Origin: Euptelea pleiosperma
Taxonomy: Eukaryota; Streptophyta; Magnoliopsida; Ranunculales; Eupteleaceae
Assembly (NCBI GenBank): GCA_035048495.1
Contig: CM068553.1
Span: 3,169,259 to 3,233,258, forward strand
Reading direction: 5' to 3'
DNA length: 64,000 bases
Both the position numbers and the translations under genes were made by a program. A model generated the notes under the pieces. That model searched no databases. It was not told where the DNA came from and was given only the letters and a program-made list of their open reading frames with translations. Of this stretch, positions 1 to 11,052 are shown piece by piece (the first letter of the stretch is position 1; each line of letters begins with the position of its first letter).

Positions 1-430
1 GGATCTCAGCAGCAACCTTAGGATGCAAGGTAGGTAAACTCCCAACATCTTATCTAGGCTTACCTTTGAGAGCAAGGTATAGATCAAAGACCATATGGGA
101 CCCTATTATTGAGAGCTTTGAAAGAAGACTAGCTTCATGGAAGAGAGGGTACCTATCTAAAGGAGGTAGAGTGCCTCTGATTAAAAGTACTCTTTCCAAT
201 CTTCCGATATATTTTCTCTCTTTTCTCTATCCCCATGAGTGTTGCTAAAAGGTTGGAGAAATTAGTTAAAGATTTCCAGTGGAAGGGTATGGATAAGGCT
301 CACAAATTCCATCTTGTTTCTTGGAAGAGAGTGTGTTGCGTGATCGAACCTAGGGGTGCATCAGTTCAAGGCCACGAACATGGCTTTGCTGGGTAGTGGA
401 TATGGCTGTATGGGGAGGAAAAGGACAGCA
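1..430 (+). mobile_element. L1-type LINE reverse transcriptase fragment
   Basis: Frame 3 reads without a stop from the window edge to about 245 and carries the C-terminal RT signature of plant L1 elements: a YLGLPL block, then a block ending [19 protein letters not shown]. The next piece ([17 protein letters not shown]) continues in another frame, so a frameshift lies near 230-240, and stops follow by about 400. This is a decayed, 5'-cut copy and is not expected to be active. The left end lies outside the window. Confidence 0.85.
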
Positions 431-1750
431 TATAAAGATGGGTGATTGATAGCAGATTGGGCAGCTGCAAGTATGGGTGGCACAGAAATGAACCTTCCTC
501 CTACGGCACTGGTCACCGGAGTGTGGAAAGGCATATCTAACATTTATAGCATCTTTAGAAGAGGATTACGGGGAAAACCATGCCCTCCTTTCACTAAATG
601 TAAAACAATCACAACTGTAACAGAAAATCTCACTCGTGGAATGATCCAAGAACTGGTTAGCAAAGTGTTAATACTCCTTAATCATTAACTTGTCGCTCCA
701 CAGAATAAAATGAGAGAAACAATAAACTCTCTCATTGAGTTTACTCCACAATGTCGATGTATAAAAAAATTTGCATCTAAAGAATAGAATGAAATCAAAT
801 AAAAGAGAATCTCTGAAGATAAAGAAATATTATAATTATAACCAAATTAGACATAAAGCTCAACTTCACATGTCATGCAATCCGAATTACTAGGCTTTCA
901 AAATGGAGAATTAGAGAATGAAATTAAGGGAATTGAATAGGTTGAAAGTTAAAATTCAAGCATTAATCAAAGCTACTAAGAATGGATGCAGAGAAAGGAG
1001 GTCCTAAACTTTAACTCCAGCAGAAATACTGAATCGATTTTCTGAGTATTTATCAATTGCGTAAAACAAATTCAATTATCCATCTAACAAGGCCAAAATT
1101 TCGTAATTTGAATATAATCAATGAGTTACGACCCAAATACAAATAGGTCACATCCAAGTTGAGATTGATATTTTCTTTTTTATTGTTCTATTTAGATTTG
1201 AAATAATGTAGCTTTGGTGAGCCTTAAATCTATAGGTTAGTGACGCAGGACGAGATACTGTTCCGCGATTTGAGAATGAATGAAGAGGAGTTTACTATTC
1301 ACGGCACTATACACGTCACTATTCACGCAGCACTATTCATAGTGCTATGGTATGATTTGGATTTTCTTAGGTAATAAATTGACTAAAAAAGAAATAGAGA
1401 TGGAGAAAGAGAAGAGAATAAGAGAAGAAATAGAGAAAGAGATAGGGATAGAAAGATACATTCGGCTTCGCACCGAATTAGCTTGGCTTCGCACCAAGAG
1501 AAAATGGCTTCACACCATAAGAGAGATTTCTATTTCTTCATTCATAATTTTTCATTATCAAAATCAAAGGGTACATCACCTTTTATAAGACTCCATACTT
1601 GAACTTTTCAAATTCTAATCTAATTGAAATTAGAAACTCCTAATACAAATCAACTATTGCAATCAATACTAAAAATTCTAATTAGAAATAAAATCTAATT
1701 TCAATTGAAAATCCTAATTAAATTAAAACAAATCTTCGTGGGGTTCACTT

Positions 1751-1864
1751 TCTAAAAATAGTAAAATCAGAATTTACTATAAATAGTAAAAATGGGATTG
1801 ACTATAAATAGTAATTTCCAGATTTACTGTAAATAGTAAAAACGAGATTTATTATAAATAGTAA
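1751..1864. repeat. 25-bp tandem repeat, about 4.5 copies
   Basis: The unit is close to TTACTATAAATAGTAAAAAT plus about five bases, repeated with small changes and a 25-bp period. The core ACTATAAATAGT is itself nearly palindromic. Its function is unknown; it may sit inside a decayed element. Confidence 0.75.
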
Positions 1865-2308
1865 GTCCATTTGCTTGACTGGCATAGATTCGGTGTAATG
1901 TGGACTATCGTAGTAAAATGCTCCCGCATCAGTTAGTTTGGAGTTACTTTAGCAAGGCCTGCCTTCTGTAGGGTTAAAATAATTTTTTTTCCCTTTTAGG
2001 CTTAATTGGAAGATTAAGATTAGAGGATATAAACAATTGAGAGCGCATAGGCACCTTACGGTATTGCTTTGGAAAGCTATATATATATTTGATAGTGTTA
2101 TCAAAACAATTGGAACAGAATTGCAATATTTTTAGAAAAGAGTGATTCTTCCTCATATAACAGGTGGTTTGTGGTCATTGCAAGTAATTCTCAACATCAA
2201 TTACTGTGACGCTAATCAAACCGTGCAGCTGTCCATGCACAAGAAAAAAACATGAAGGTGACACGCACTTAAAGCGTTTGCACGCATGATAGTACAATGC
2301 CTCTTGTT

Positions 2309-2370
2309 GTTACTATGAATGATTGTTAATGGGTTCTTTGTTACTATGAATGATTCTTAATGGGTTCTTG
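2309..2370. repeat. 31-bp tandem duplication
   Basis: Two adjacent copies of a unit starting GTTACTATGAATGATT differ by one or two bases (2309-2339 and 2340-2370). This is a simple local duplication with no coding content. Confidence 0.75.
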
Positions 2371-4263
2371 CACTACAACAACTAGCATAATATAAAGGGG
2401 CATGGTGGTTTTCAACAAAATTAAAATGGAGGAAAAATCTTGACACAACTGTTAATTTTTAATACTAAATAGAAATATGTCTGATCATCAATAATACATT
2501 GAGGAAAAGTAATATCCATGACAAAATTAAATAGAGATAGAACTAAAATGAGAAATAGTATTGGTAGGAAGATACTTTAAAAACTAGGAGAGTTATTGTA
2601 AACGACCTATCTTCATGTATCCTTATTAGGGATCCACGAGAATTACTTAAAGGGTAAAACGCATATGATTCCATTTCCAAAAAGGTCAGAGAGTTAAGCA
2701 TCTATGAGTAATGATTCATGTCAATAGCATGTAAAAGTGAGTGAACAGCATGTAATATGAACATTTGTTACCTGAGTATTTTTTTGATAAAGTGTAACTA
2801 ACACATTTTTCATCCTCAAAAACTGGAGGCATTAAGAAATTCATATTACATTAAGCCAAAGTTGAATAATCAATAGATTAACAAATAAAATTAAATAGTA
2901 AGATTTGGTAGAGGGGATACATGTCAATAAATATATAAATTTTGTGAATATCACAGAACAAATAGGGTTCAAACTTATTTTTTGGATTGGTCACTTCAAA
3001 CTTTATAATGTCAATATCAACAAAACAAGGCACCCAAAAGGTTAGGTTTCTATTGGAATGGTATCATAGGCATGCAGTTCATGCTATGAAGCCTTGATAA
3101 AATCATCTTATATCCTATATTATGTCCATGTATGAACACTAGTTAGTCAGTTTACAAACATTGGAATCAATGGAACTCTTTTCAATATATTGCATTTTTA
3201 AAAAAGAGCAACTAACATGTGGGTTTTTTTTCTGATAGAAAGAAGTTCATAGGGGAAAAGAACCAAAGGCATGAGGGCCACCTGAAAATAAGATAAAGAA
3301 ATGAAGTAAAAAGAGAAACATTACAAGAACCAAGGACTAGTGAAGTAGTGCAACAGCGACAAATTTTGTCAGATTATAAGTACTGTATGACAGGACTGCC
3401 CTTCCTAATTGGAATGAATGGCGCAGAGCCATGCAAGTTAAACAGAACCAATGCTAAAATGAACCGTGACTATTTGATTTAATAGATAAAAGAAAGGAGG
3501 TACGATTAAGGTTATTAAAAGTTCAGGTTTGATGAATTTGTACAAGGACATAACATAGATGTTATACTTAATGGTCTTCCCATGGACCGCAAAATCCTTT
3601 TTAAGGGAAGCACCAGAGCCAGTGTGGAAGATTCTGACTATAATTTAAGTTGGAATTTAAAATCCAGAGAAGAAAGAAGGCTTTTATATTTAATTCAACA
3701 TGCAAGCAAATTAATATGAAACAAGAATACAATGAGAAGTTTCTTTGGAAGGTAATACAAGGGAGTTTCATTTAAGTAATTTTGGATTATACAAATGTAC
3801 AATATGATAATTTTTGAAGTAGCATAGAAGATAAAATGAAACCAAGAAACAAATATCAACCTAATTAAAGAAAGACATTGGCAATGTCAATAGTCACAAA
3901 AAGAAACTACATCAAAAAATTACAAGGTCTAAGAAATTAATTCTCTATGATGCTAAAAAAAAACACCGTGGACAAAACATAAAATGGTAGAATTTGCAAT
4001 GTTTTTAAACATGAAAGTCCTTTCATCACCCCCAGTGGTAAGTTTATATTAGCACCAATACCAGCAGTTAAAAATGAGAATAATGCCATCATAAAAAGGT
4101 ATATGACATCATTGTTCTTATATCCAATGGTTTGCATTAAGATGGTGTTATGCATCCACCAATAAATGGATCTAACACTTAGACATGTAGTCTCATGGAA
4201 AAGCGGAAAAGCGGGGTCGCATAGTTCAAACCAATAACATATTGCATTATGTAAGACTAATAA

Positions 4264-4615
4264 GAGCATCTCCAACCGTGCTCTATTTCTGTAAAATAGA
4301 GAGTCGTCGGATAAAAACAACCCTCCAACCGTACTCCAAAAGGGGTCTCTTTTTGAGTCTCTAAATCTAGAGACCCCGGATGGGGGTCTCTATTACTGTT
4401 GATGTTGATTAATGACAGTTTTGACCTTTTTCAAATGTTATATTAAATTCTATTTCCATTTGTATCCTTATTGCTTTTGAGAGGAACAGTGATTTAGAGA
4501 TAAAACAAGAGACTGCGGTTGGAGTAGACACAGTTACCGAAGTGCTGTAAAAGCACTTTATATTAAAAATTAATATTTTTGTGCTCCAAATTGGAGACCT
4601 CCTTTGGAGATGCTC
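4264..4615. mobile_element. Tourist-like MITE, TAA target duplication
   Basis: The element starts GAGCATCTCCAACCG and ends CTTTGGAGATGCTC, forming inverted termini, and is flanked by TAA at 4261-4263 and 4616-4618. The 3-bp TWA duplication is typical of PIF/Harbinger elements. The 352-bp interior has no transposase. A second copy with the same GAGCATCTCCAACC end is at 32180. Confidence 0.8.
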
Positions 4616-5485
4616 TAAGGAGCGTATTCTATTTTAACAGTGAAACTCCTTCAATAGAACCTAATGCACAATGAATTCTTTTTGCTAAGGCCAATGATTC
4701 TCCACTAGATAATAAATTACCTCCCTCTATGTGGCAGAGAATCCCACAAAACACATTATAAAATTATGATAATACTCAGAAGGGATAGAACCGGGTATAG
4801 CTCCACTGGATGCTACTCCTTGTCACAACCTTCAGGTCAGTGATTTGATCCAGCTCACTTACCCAGAAGAAAGAAAAAATAATATCCACAAACAGAAATT
4901 AAATTACACAAGAAATTCAAGCAAACCCCGACATTCAATACTGATGAGGTGACACTGGAACAACCAATCTAAGATAAAGAAGCAAACAGATCCTGCTTGT
5001 ACGACAGATCTTTCGGATACCACAGCAAGAAGGTTTTTTTTTTCCCTATCCAAGTAGTCGGTAATGCTCCGCTAGATTCCAAACAAAAGAAGTACTCAAT
5101 CCTTCTTCAAAAACCCAGTTTTTCACCGCAGTGCAACACATGAACACCTATAATCCTATAAAATACTTATATTTCGAATAAGTGATTTAGTTTAAGACTA
5201 TTGGCCACATGAAATCAACAGAATTACAGCATAAATCCATATAAAATCAACATCATCCCTCAATTCCACAACATAGCTAAATTGATTCAACACCAAAACA
5301 ACCAAACAAAGCAGAAAATCACAAAATACACAAAATATAATACACATACACCACAAATCCCACAAAATATTAACAGATCGAGCCTCACAACAACCCTAGA
5401 CTCGATAAGAGACCAAAATCGACAAAGTAAAAGAATAAATCAAACAAAAGGAAGAAAGTTACAAGTTTTCGATTGAAGCTGATAC

Positions 5486-5555
5486 CTGCGCTGCAGGATG
5501 TAGGAGGATCTTTCTGGAGATCCTTGAGTTCTTTCAAGATCCGCTTTGAAGCCAT
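5486..5555 (-). CDS. Ubiquitin-conjugating enzyme E2, first coding exon only (UBC8/10/28 type)
   Basis: Read on the minus strand from the ATG at 5555, 23 codons plus one base encode MASKRILKELKDLQKDPPTS followed by CSA. This is the highly conserved N-terminus of the plant UBC8/10/28 class (UbcH5-like) of E2 enzymes, which take ubiquitin from E1 and pass it to substrates through RING or U-box E3 ligases. The exon ends CGCAG followed by GTATC, a good donor at the intron position known for this family, splitting a Gly codon. The rest of the about 148-residue protein, including the catalytic Cys region, was not found between 1 and 5485. Either the first intron exceeds 5.4 kb and the gene continues past the left edge, or this is an orphan exon. 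The exon itself shows no damage. Confidence 0.85.
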
Positions 5556-5830
5556 GGCGAATCCCTTATCTTGGAAACCCTAGATCGTCTCAGAAAAGAA
5601 GAAGAAAAAAAGGCTGCAGAGGTGAAAAACGAAGGTGAGCGAGAGAAGGGAAGAATACCTGAGAATTTCGATCCTCCTTCTTCCTCCCTTTTGCTTGTGA
5701 AAACGGAGAAATTGGGGACTCGCGGAATAAATGACTTTTATAATCAGCTACGCTTTCAGGATACTTTCATTGGTCACTTGTCAGTCGTCACTCCTCATAT
5801 GGGTCCCACTTTAAAAAAAATTTGAAAACG
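5556..5830 (-). promoter_or_regulatory. Leader and proximal upstream region of the E2 exon
   Basis: Upstream of the ATG the minus strand is rich in pyrimidines (CT/TTC tracts), common in plant 5' untranslated leaders, and contains AGGGTTTCC. No TATA box was assigned with confidence. The boundary is approximate. Confidence 0.4.
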
Positions 5831-7261
5831 GGTTGTAACCGGTTGACTCTGGTCTGCTGACTTTGCTTTTTTATTCGCCGTAACTGATTAACCGGTTAAC
5901 CGGTCACTCGTGAATAATTGCATGAGCTAGTATGACCTTAAGATGTGCTCATCGATCTCGATCGTCAATCATTGGTCCCACCTGCGAGATCTCCTAATTC
6001 ATAAATTGGAGCGATCCCTCACAATTTTAAAAGGCTCTTAACCCAGGACTTGGTCCGCCTATTACTGTCGTTGACCTAAATTGACTAATAATTTTTTTTA
6101 AAGGATGCAAATACCCCTTCCTTCACCCTTAAAACAAGACCAGGTGTGTTTGGGCCGAAATCCCAAACCCAAATTAAACCGTTGTGGTGGTCGGCAGGCC
6201 ATGAGACTCCCTCGGCGGGCCAAATTAAAAGGCTGGGATGTGACAAGGTTCATGGGCCCAACTCACTACATGCTTAAATGTTTCTGGCCCAAACCTAGAC
6301 CAAGAACAGTTATAATGGGCCGACCTTAGATATTAGCCAAGCGTAATTGTTCTACTAAAAACCAAGCCTAATTGTTTAGCAGGCCTCAAAATTAATCTCA
6401 ATCCTAGCCACTGGGCCTATCACAGAGCCCAAGATTAGCCCTTAGTAGGCTGGGCCTAAAGCTCACTGGGTCAGTCCAGCCCATTAACGCCCCTAGAAAT
6501 AACATAAACATGCCATTTAAGATCGATCTTTGGATCATATATATATATATATTGGTAGAAAAAGGTAAATCAAATAAAATAAAAAATCACAAAGGGCATA
6601 TTACAACATAAAAACAAAAACTAAGACCACATGGTCGAGCTGAGCCAAGGCTCTCTTAAGAGCTTCCATATCTAATGCTTCGTTTTACATCATTTTATGT
6701 GTAAATTTGCATTAAATTTTGTTTCAATTTCATGAAGTTTCGTCCGAAATCAAACAACGCTTCTGATACATTTCAGTAGCGCCCATGAACGATACTCAAA
6801 AGAAACTGTGAACTTTGAACCATGACGACATTAATACAGTGACGTGGTATTCTCTTAGTATTCATCTTTTCAAGTACAATAATGTAGGTTTACCTTTAAA
6901 TTTTGAATACAAATAACAAAGTCCATTAAGAGTATTTGATCAAAATCAACAAAGTGATTGACTATGTTACTTGGACATGCACTTCAGAATGTATGTAGAA
7001 CCCATGTTGAAACACTCCATTTTCTATGTGCAAATTCTGCATGTCCATGACGTATCACGGCTATGTCTCTGCTGTGCTCGGTAAGACAATTGACTAGCTA
7101 CAGTGTCATAGAAAATGCAGGAGAAGTCCATTGATCATGTGGATGAGATGGTTGGAGTGTCGATCAATCGATTGGAAATTTGGATAGATGAACATGTGCA
7201 ACGTGAGTGTGATTCAACGACTTCAGACCTTCTATAGGCAATGATCCCTATAGAAGCCTTC
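5831..7261. other. Intergenic DNA with degraded repeats
   Basis: No gene was recognised. The part at 6100-6230 resembles the interior of the Mutator-like element at 25662-26470 (both contain AAACCG/ACGG, TGTGGTGG and a GGCCGGC-like tract). Several GGGCC-rich stretches at 6250-6490 look like decayed MITE arms. A short TA run lies at 6540. Confidence 0.5.
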
Positions 7262-7386
7262 AAGGTGTAGCACAAATGCAACCCCACAAAAAAGAAGAAG
7301 AAAAAAAATATTTTGATTTACTGGTACGAAGCTTTTCTTGTCTCTTTAGGGTTGCATCTATGAGCCCTTGCTTGCTAACATTCTTC
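7262..7386. mobile_element. Small hairpin MITE (family H), decayed copy
   Basis: The left arm contains AAATGCAACCCCACAAAA and the right arm contains GGGTTGCATCTAT, an inverted pair. The same pair, better preserved, is at 60902-61052, where the outer ends also match (GGAATGCT). Confidence 0.55.
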
Positions 7387-7602
7387 ATAAAGAGTACGTA
7401 ATCTCACCATGCATATCTAGAAGGTGGTATGTGCTTTTGCATGTGATTAGCATGCAAATTATTAAGATGTACGTAGGCTGTATTGTATTTAATAGTCAAG
7501 TGAAGCATTATTGTCTAAATGGGACTTGAAAATATACGAGAAATTAAGGACATGAGAAGAAATTAAGAGATTAAAATGGGTTGTCATGAAAATGGATTAA
7601 AA

Positions 7603-7765
7603 CCTTCAAGGAGTGGTTCAGTGGTAAGATGTAGCGACTTAGGTATGTTCTCCAAGGTTGTAAGTTCGAGACTGCGCCCCTTGAAGGCTACCCTGTTGGG
7701 ATTTATCCTAGAAGCGCCCAGTGCGTGTCAAAGGGTTCGGCACGCACCCAAGGGATTTAATCATT
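7603..7765 (+). mobile_element. tRNA-derived SINE-like element
   Basis: The 5' 83 bases look tRNA-like: CTTCAAG at 7604-7610 can pair with CTTGAAG at 7680-7686, TGGTTCAGTGGTAAGA fits a pol III A box, and GTAAGTTCGAGACTG fits a B box. A non-tRNA tail with CGCCCAGTGCG and CGGCACGCACCC follows. No anticodon arm is recognisable, and no 3' poly(A) or target duplication was identified, so the 3' end is uncertain. Confidence 0.6.
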
Positions 7766-7977
7766 ATGAAGCGGCTGTATTGAAAACATAATTAATGGTA
7801 TGGAAAGTAATTAAGTAGTTAAGTAGGGACTAATTTTCAATGACTCGTGAGCTTTTTTGAAATCAAAATACTTGCTTTAATAATGGGTGAGTGTGCTGTA
7901 AAAGAAAATAGATTGAGTACCTAAAAAGATGAACTAATAGCTAGGTGGTAGGTGAACGTTCGAGCGTGATGTGTATA

Positions 7978-8055
7978 GATACAATTAAAACAACTAACCT
8001 AATCGTATTAAAATAGTAACAGATACAATTAAAACAACCAACCTAATCGTATTAA
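7978..8055. repeat. Two 34-bp repeats 44 bp apart
   Basis: The unit GATACAATTAAAACAACTAA plus CCTAATCGTATTAA occurs at 7978-8011 and 8022-8055 with one mismatch, separated by 10 bp. Confidence 0.8.
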
Positions 8056-8187
8056 TGATTTGATCGAACTTACAATATTGCTATACTATTTGAAATACTA
8101 TAGTATTTATGTGCCATGTGGGCACAATGCAAAAACATTTACAGTGCTTATACTAATATTGCTACCTTGTTGGTTGCACCCTGCACA

Positions 8188-8190
<3 letters not shown>

Positions 8191-8228
<38 letters not shown>
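8191..8228. repeat. (CT)19 microsatellite
   Basis: An uninterrupted CT dinucleotide run of 38 bases. The open frames crossing it are low-complexity artefacts. Confidence 0.95.
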
Positions 8229-8229
<1 letters not shown>

Positions 8230-8442
8230 AGCAACGCAGTCGGTGTCATGATTGGAAGTCTCCTGATTGGAGGATGGATCGGTGGGGCGATCTTGGCGAG
8301 AAAACCCCAATATCGTTCAGATTGGTGGGGTTCAATCCCGATCCGGATCCCCCAAGAGACTTCTAACCATGGTTGTGGTTGGAGTCTGGACCACAAGACG
8401 TGTGGTGGCTGGAATTCACCTTAAACAGGACCCAACAGACTA

Positions 8443-8594
8443 GAGAAAAGATTCACTGGTCCCGGGGACCTTCCGTCAAGGCCTAAACCTAACCCATGTT
8501 AAACCCTTGGTTAGTTAGTTAAGGATGGTTAACACAAGGTACATGTCAAACATTTTGGGATTTGAAGGTCTCGGGACCAGCGAATTTTTTTCCC
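8443..8594. mobile_element. MITE family D copy
   Basis: The arms are GAGAAAAGATTCACTGGTCC and, inverted, GGACCAGCGAATTTTTTTCC. The interior has the family motifs AACCCATGTTAAACCCTTGG and GTACATGTCAAACATTTTGG. Other D copies are at 9389-9582, 46556-46730 and 54318-54747. Confidence 0.7.
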
Positions 8595-8720
8595 AGCATA
8601 CTATACCCACTGGATAAGGTGATTTTGACACCAAAGCACCGCAGCTACATGGGTGCGTTGTGGGATTGAATTCTCTGAAAAGAGAAGGTACACACCAACC
8701 ATCTGCACCACACTGGTGGG

Positions 8721-9010
8721 GAGTAAAACTTCTGTCACAGCGTTACACAGAAGCTTCTGTGACAACGCAAAATACGAGCCACGTGACACACTCTTAGTGT
8801 CCGCTGACCGTATGGATGTTTGGCCAGTCCCTCCGTGGACCTCTAAACAAAAATCAACCTGATTAGTAATTTATAAATAACTTCAATCAAACCGCTTAGA
8901 AATCACTAATCATGCTGATTTTTGGTTTAGAGGTCCACGGAGGGACCGGCCAAACATCCATACGGTCAGCGTCCACTAAGAGTGTGCCACATGGCTCGTG
9001 GTACTCGCTC
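8721..9010. mobile_element. MITE family B copy, damaged right end
   Basis: It begins GAGTAAAACTTCTGTCACA as intact B copies do, then has TACGAGCCACGTG and GTATGGATGTTTGGCCAGTC. The second half repeats these in inverse (CATCCATACGGTCAGCGTCC, then GGCTCGTGGTACTC). The two arms flank a short unpaired middle. The right terminal GTTTTACTC is not intact and no TSD was found. Confidence 0.7.
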
Positions 9011-9388
9011 CATTGAGGATGCAATTTGATATTTCATTTATATTATTGGCCAAAATGATAAAATACAAGTTTGAAATCTCCATATCAACATATTGAAGTT
9101 TGATGTGAGATGAGGAAAAAAAAAGGATTATACAATAATACAAATCACAACCAAACTAAACCTCTTTATTACATCCTTGTCAAAAGAAAAACTGTTTATT
9201 ACATTGGAGGAGTTGCTTTGTCCTTCCCTTGTATAACATGGTTAATGTAGGTTGATCCTGCAATTAAGCAACAAATTATAATTCTTATTGAACTAAAAAA
9301 ATAAAAAAAAACAACCATTAAAGCGTTGCCATCCATGGAATATTTTTGAAATAGTTGAGGTATGCTAGCAACCAACCAAAAAAAAACC

Positions 9389-9582
9389 GAGAAAAAATTC
9401 GATGCCCCAGGGGACTTCAAACTTTGATGTCCCCCTCCCAAAATGTATGACAAGTACTCCTTGTTAACCACTAACCAGGGCTTTAACGCTGGTAGGGTTA
9501 AGGGATTGACGTACGTGTCTGACATTTTGGGTGGGGGGACTTCAAAGTTTGATGTCCCCTGGGGCCAGCGAATGTTTTCTCC
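9389..9582. mobile_element. MITE family D copy
   Basis: Inverted arms contain GGGGACTTCAAACTTTGATG and CATTTTGGGTGGGGGGACTT with CCAGCGAATGTTTTCTCC at the right end. AACCAACC occurs just after the element and also a few bases left of it, a possible but unproven target duplication. Confidence 0.7.
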
Positions 9583-9637
9583 AACCAACCTATTAATGGA
9601 GTTGCACAAATGCAACCCCACAGAAGATAAGAAAGAA

Positions 9638-10256
9638 GATGTAACAAGGTATACCTGATGCATTTTGGTGTGAGGAAATGCCATTTTTGTTACTCACCGG
9701 CTCCATCTGGGACCACTGAGGGCATGGATGTTTAGCCCAATCCTTGGTGGATATACACACCAAAAACCACAGAGATTCGTAATCTTTCACCCTTAGATTT
9801 CAGTACTTTTTAAGGTGTGATTCTAGCCATTGAATTCAACCTTTTATTTTTTGTACTAAAAAAACACGGCTAAAAATCATCCAACAAGCTGATTGTTTTG
9901 TATAAATGTTTACCAAGGGGTGGGGTAAACGGTCACAGATTATATGCGCTAGGGGCGTATTTGTAAAATAGAACAGTTCCATGGAGCTTTCTCTGCGTCA
10001 GCTAAATAAAAAGACAAAAAAAATCAAAACCGACTAACCTGGGTTGGGTTGTGCTCTTAGTTACAAGAGCTTTTACTGTTTTTGCTAACATGGCGCAACA
10101 TTAGAAGGGCCTTTTTGTTAGGTCTGTGGGGGCCCTGGCGCATATAATCCGAGCCCGGGGTAAACATCCATGTGGTCAGTGGGCCCAGATGACAGCTGTA
10201 AGTAACAAAAATCGCACTTCCTCACGCCACAAAGCGCCGGGATACCTTGTTACATC
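9638..10256. mobile_element. MITE family E copy carrying a nested element
   Basis: The ends are GATGTAACAAGGTATACC and, inverted, GGGATACCTTGTTACATC. The interior has the core shared with other families: ACCAAAAACCAC, ATTCGTAATCTTTCACC, then AATCATCCAACAAGCTGATT. A 226-bp element interrupts it at 9931-10156. The uninterrupted relative at 24819-25208 confirms the structure. Confidence 0.75.
9931..10156. mobile_element. Nested 226-bp element with a 9-bp TSD
   Basis: Nine-base direct repeats GGGGTAAAC (9922-9930 and 10157-10165) flank it exactly. The termini contain AGATTATATGCGCTAGGG and, inverted, GGATTATATGCGCCAGGG. The 9-bp duplication suggests a Mutator-type transposase. It inserted into an existing family E copy, so it is the younger of the two. 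Confidence 0.8.
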
Positions 10257-10357
10257 AATGCACGTGGCAGAATGCACCTCCATACATATATGAAGACTTT
10301 CTTTCGAGAAAATCTTTTATATTTTGCTGCGATGTTTGACGTTTCCCCTCCTAACAG

Positions 10358-10626
10358 GCCATGTGGCACACTCTTACAGACCCATGAATTTTTAGCCCAC
10401 CTGGTGGGTCTATGCACCAAAAATAACCTGATTAGTGATTTTTAGCTATTGGATTTGATTGTTTTTCATTGGGTGTTTCTAGCTGATAAATTTCAGCACT
10501 TTTTGGGGTTTCTCAAATCCAATGGCTAGAAATCACTAATCGGGTTGATTTTTGGTAAGTAGATCCACCCAGGAGCGGGCAAAATATCCATGGGATCAGT
10601 GAGCTTGAAAAAACTGCCACATGGTG
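10358..10626. mobile_element. Palindromic MITE (shared-core group)
   Basis: The left arm has GCCATGTGGCACACTCTT, CCCATGAATTTTTAGCCCAC and CCTGATTAGTGATTTTTAGC. The right arm repeats these inverted (GAAATCACTAATCGGGTTGA, then TGCCACATGGT). The whole unit could fold into one hairpin. No clear TSD. Confidence 0.65.
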
Positions 10627-10668
10627 TTTTTGAGAGGATCAAACATCAAGCAATTTTCATCATATAAA

Positions 10669-10919
10669 TTTTAGTAACACCCCCTTAAATTTGAAAGTAA
10701 TTATTAATACCCCCTTATACTTTCAAACTTTAGGATTACTCCCTTTGACCTAATTTAACCATCATTTTACTAATGTTTTAATGTGACATGCATCATGCTA
10801 AAGATGTGTGATTTAAGTCCATTTTAACTTAAGTCAACCACCCTTAAACAAGGTCAAGGGAGTAAAGTATAAGGGGGTATTACTAATTACTTTCAAATTT
10901 CAGGGATGTGTTACTAAAA
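10669..10919. mobile_element. MITE with about 45-bp inverted termini
   Basis: The left end TTTTAGTAACACCCCCTTAA runs into AATTTGAAAGTAATTA. The right end is its inverse (TAATTACTTTCAAATTTCAG, then GTGTTACTAAAA). Both arms also contain AATACCCCCTTATACTTT or its inverse. The interior has no coding content. Confidence 0.75.
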
Positions 10920-11052
10920 TGCCCTATTTTTTTCCTATCTATCTCAACAAATGGACAGTCATGATCATGGCCCACCAAGCCCAATTCTGAATGAAACTTA
11001 TGACCTGTAACTTAGCCTAAAAATTAAAAAGAAATTTTTAATCTAAAATTTC

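Larger units (their letters stand above)
431..4263. other. AT-rich non-coding interval
   Basis: No coding exon was recognised on either strand. The stretch holds a purine-rich tract at 1380-1450, the 25-bp tandem repeat at 1751-1864 and a short tandem duplication at 2309-2370. Short open frames here lack recognisable motifs. If the E2 exon at 5486-5555 belongs to a live gene, this interval would be its first intron. Confidence 0.6.

Noticed and set aside
1230..1960. Possible solo LTR (repeated CACTATTCA words and a tandem repeat).
   Set aside because: No TG...CA termini, target duplication, primer-binding site or gag/pol sequence could be located.
3937..4320. 127-codon minus-strand frame with hydrophobic stretches.
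   Set aside because: It overlaps the left end of the Tourist-like MITE and its hydrophobicity follows from AT-rich codons; no motif is recognisable.
8116..8424. Overlapping open frames of 102 and 82 codons on both strands.
   Set aside because: Both cross the (CT)19 run and translate it as Leu-Ser or Arg-Glu repeats; no domain, splice or start context supports a gene.
9199..9684. 161-codon minus-strand frame.
   Set aside because: It runs through the family D element and into family E; the middle is translated MITE arms. No homologous domain seen.
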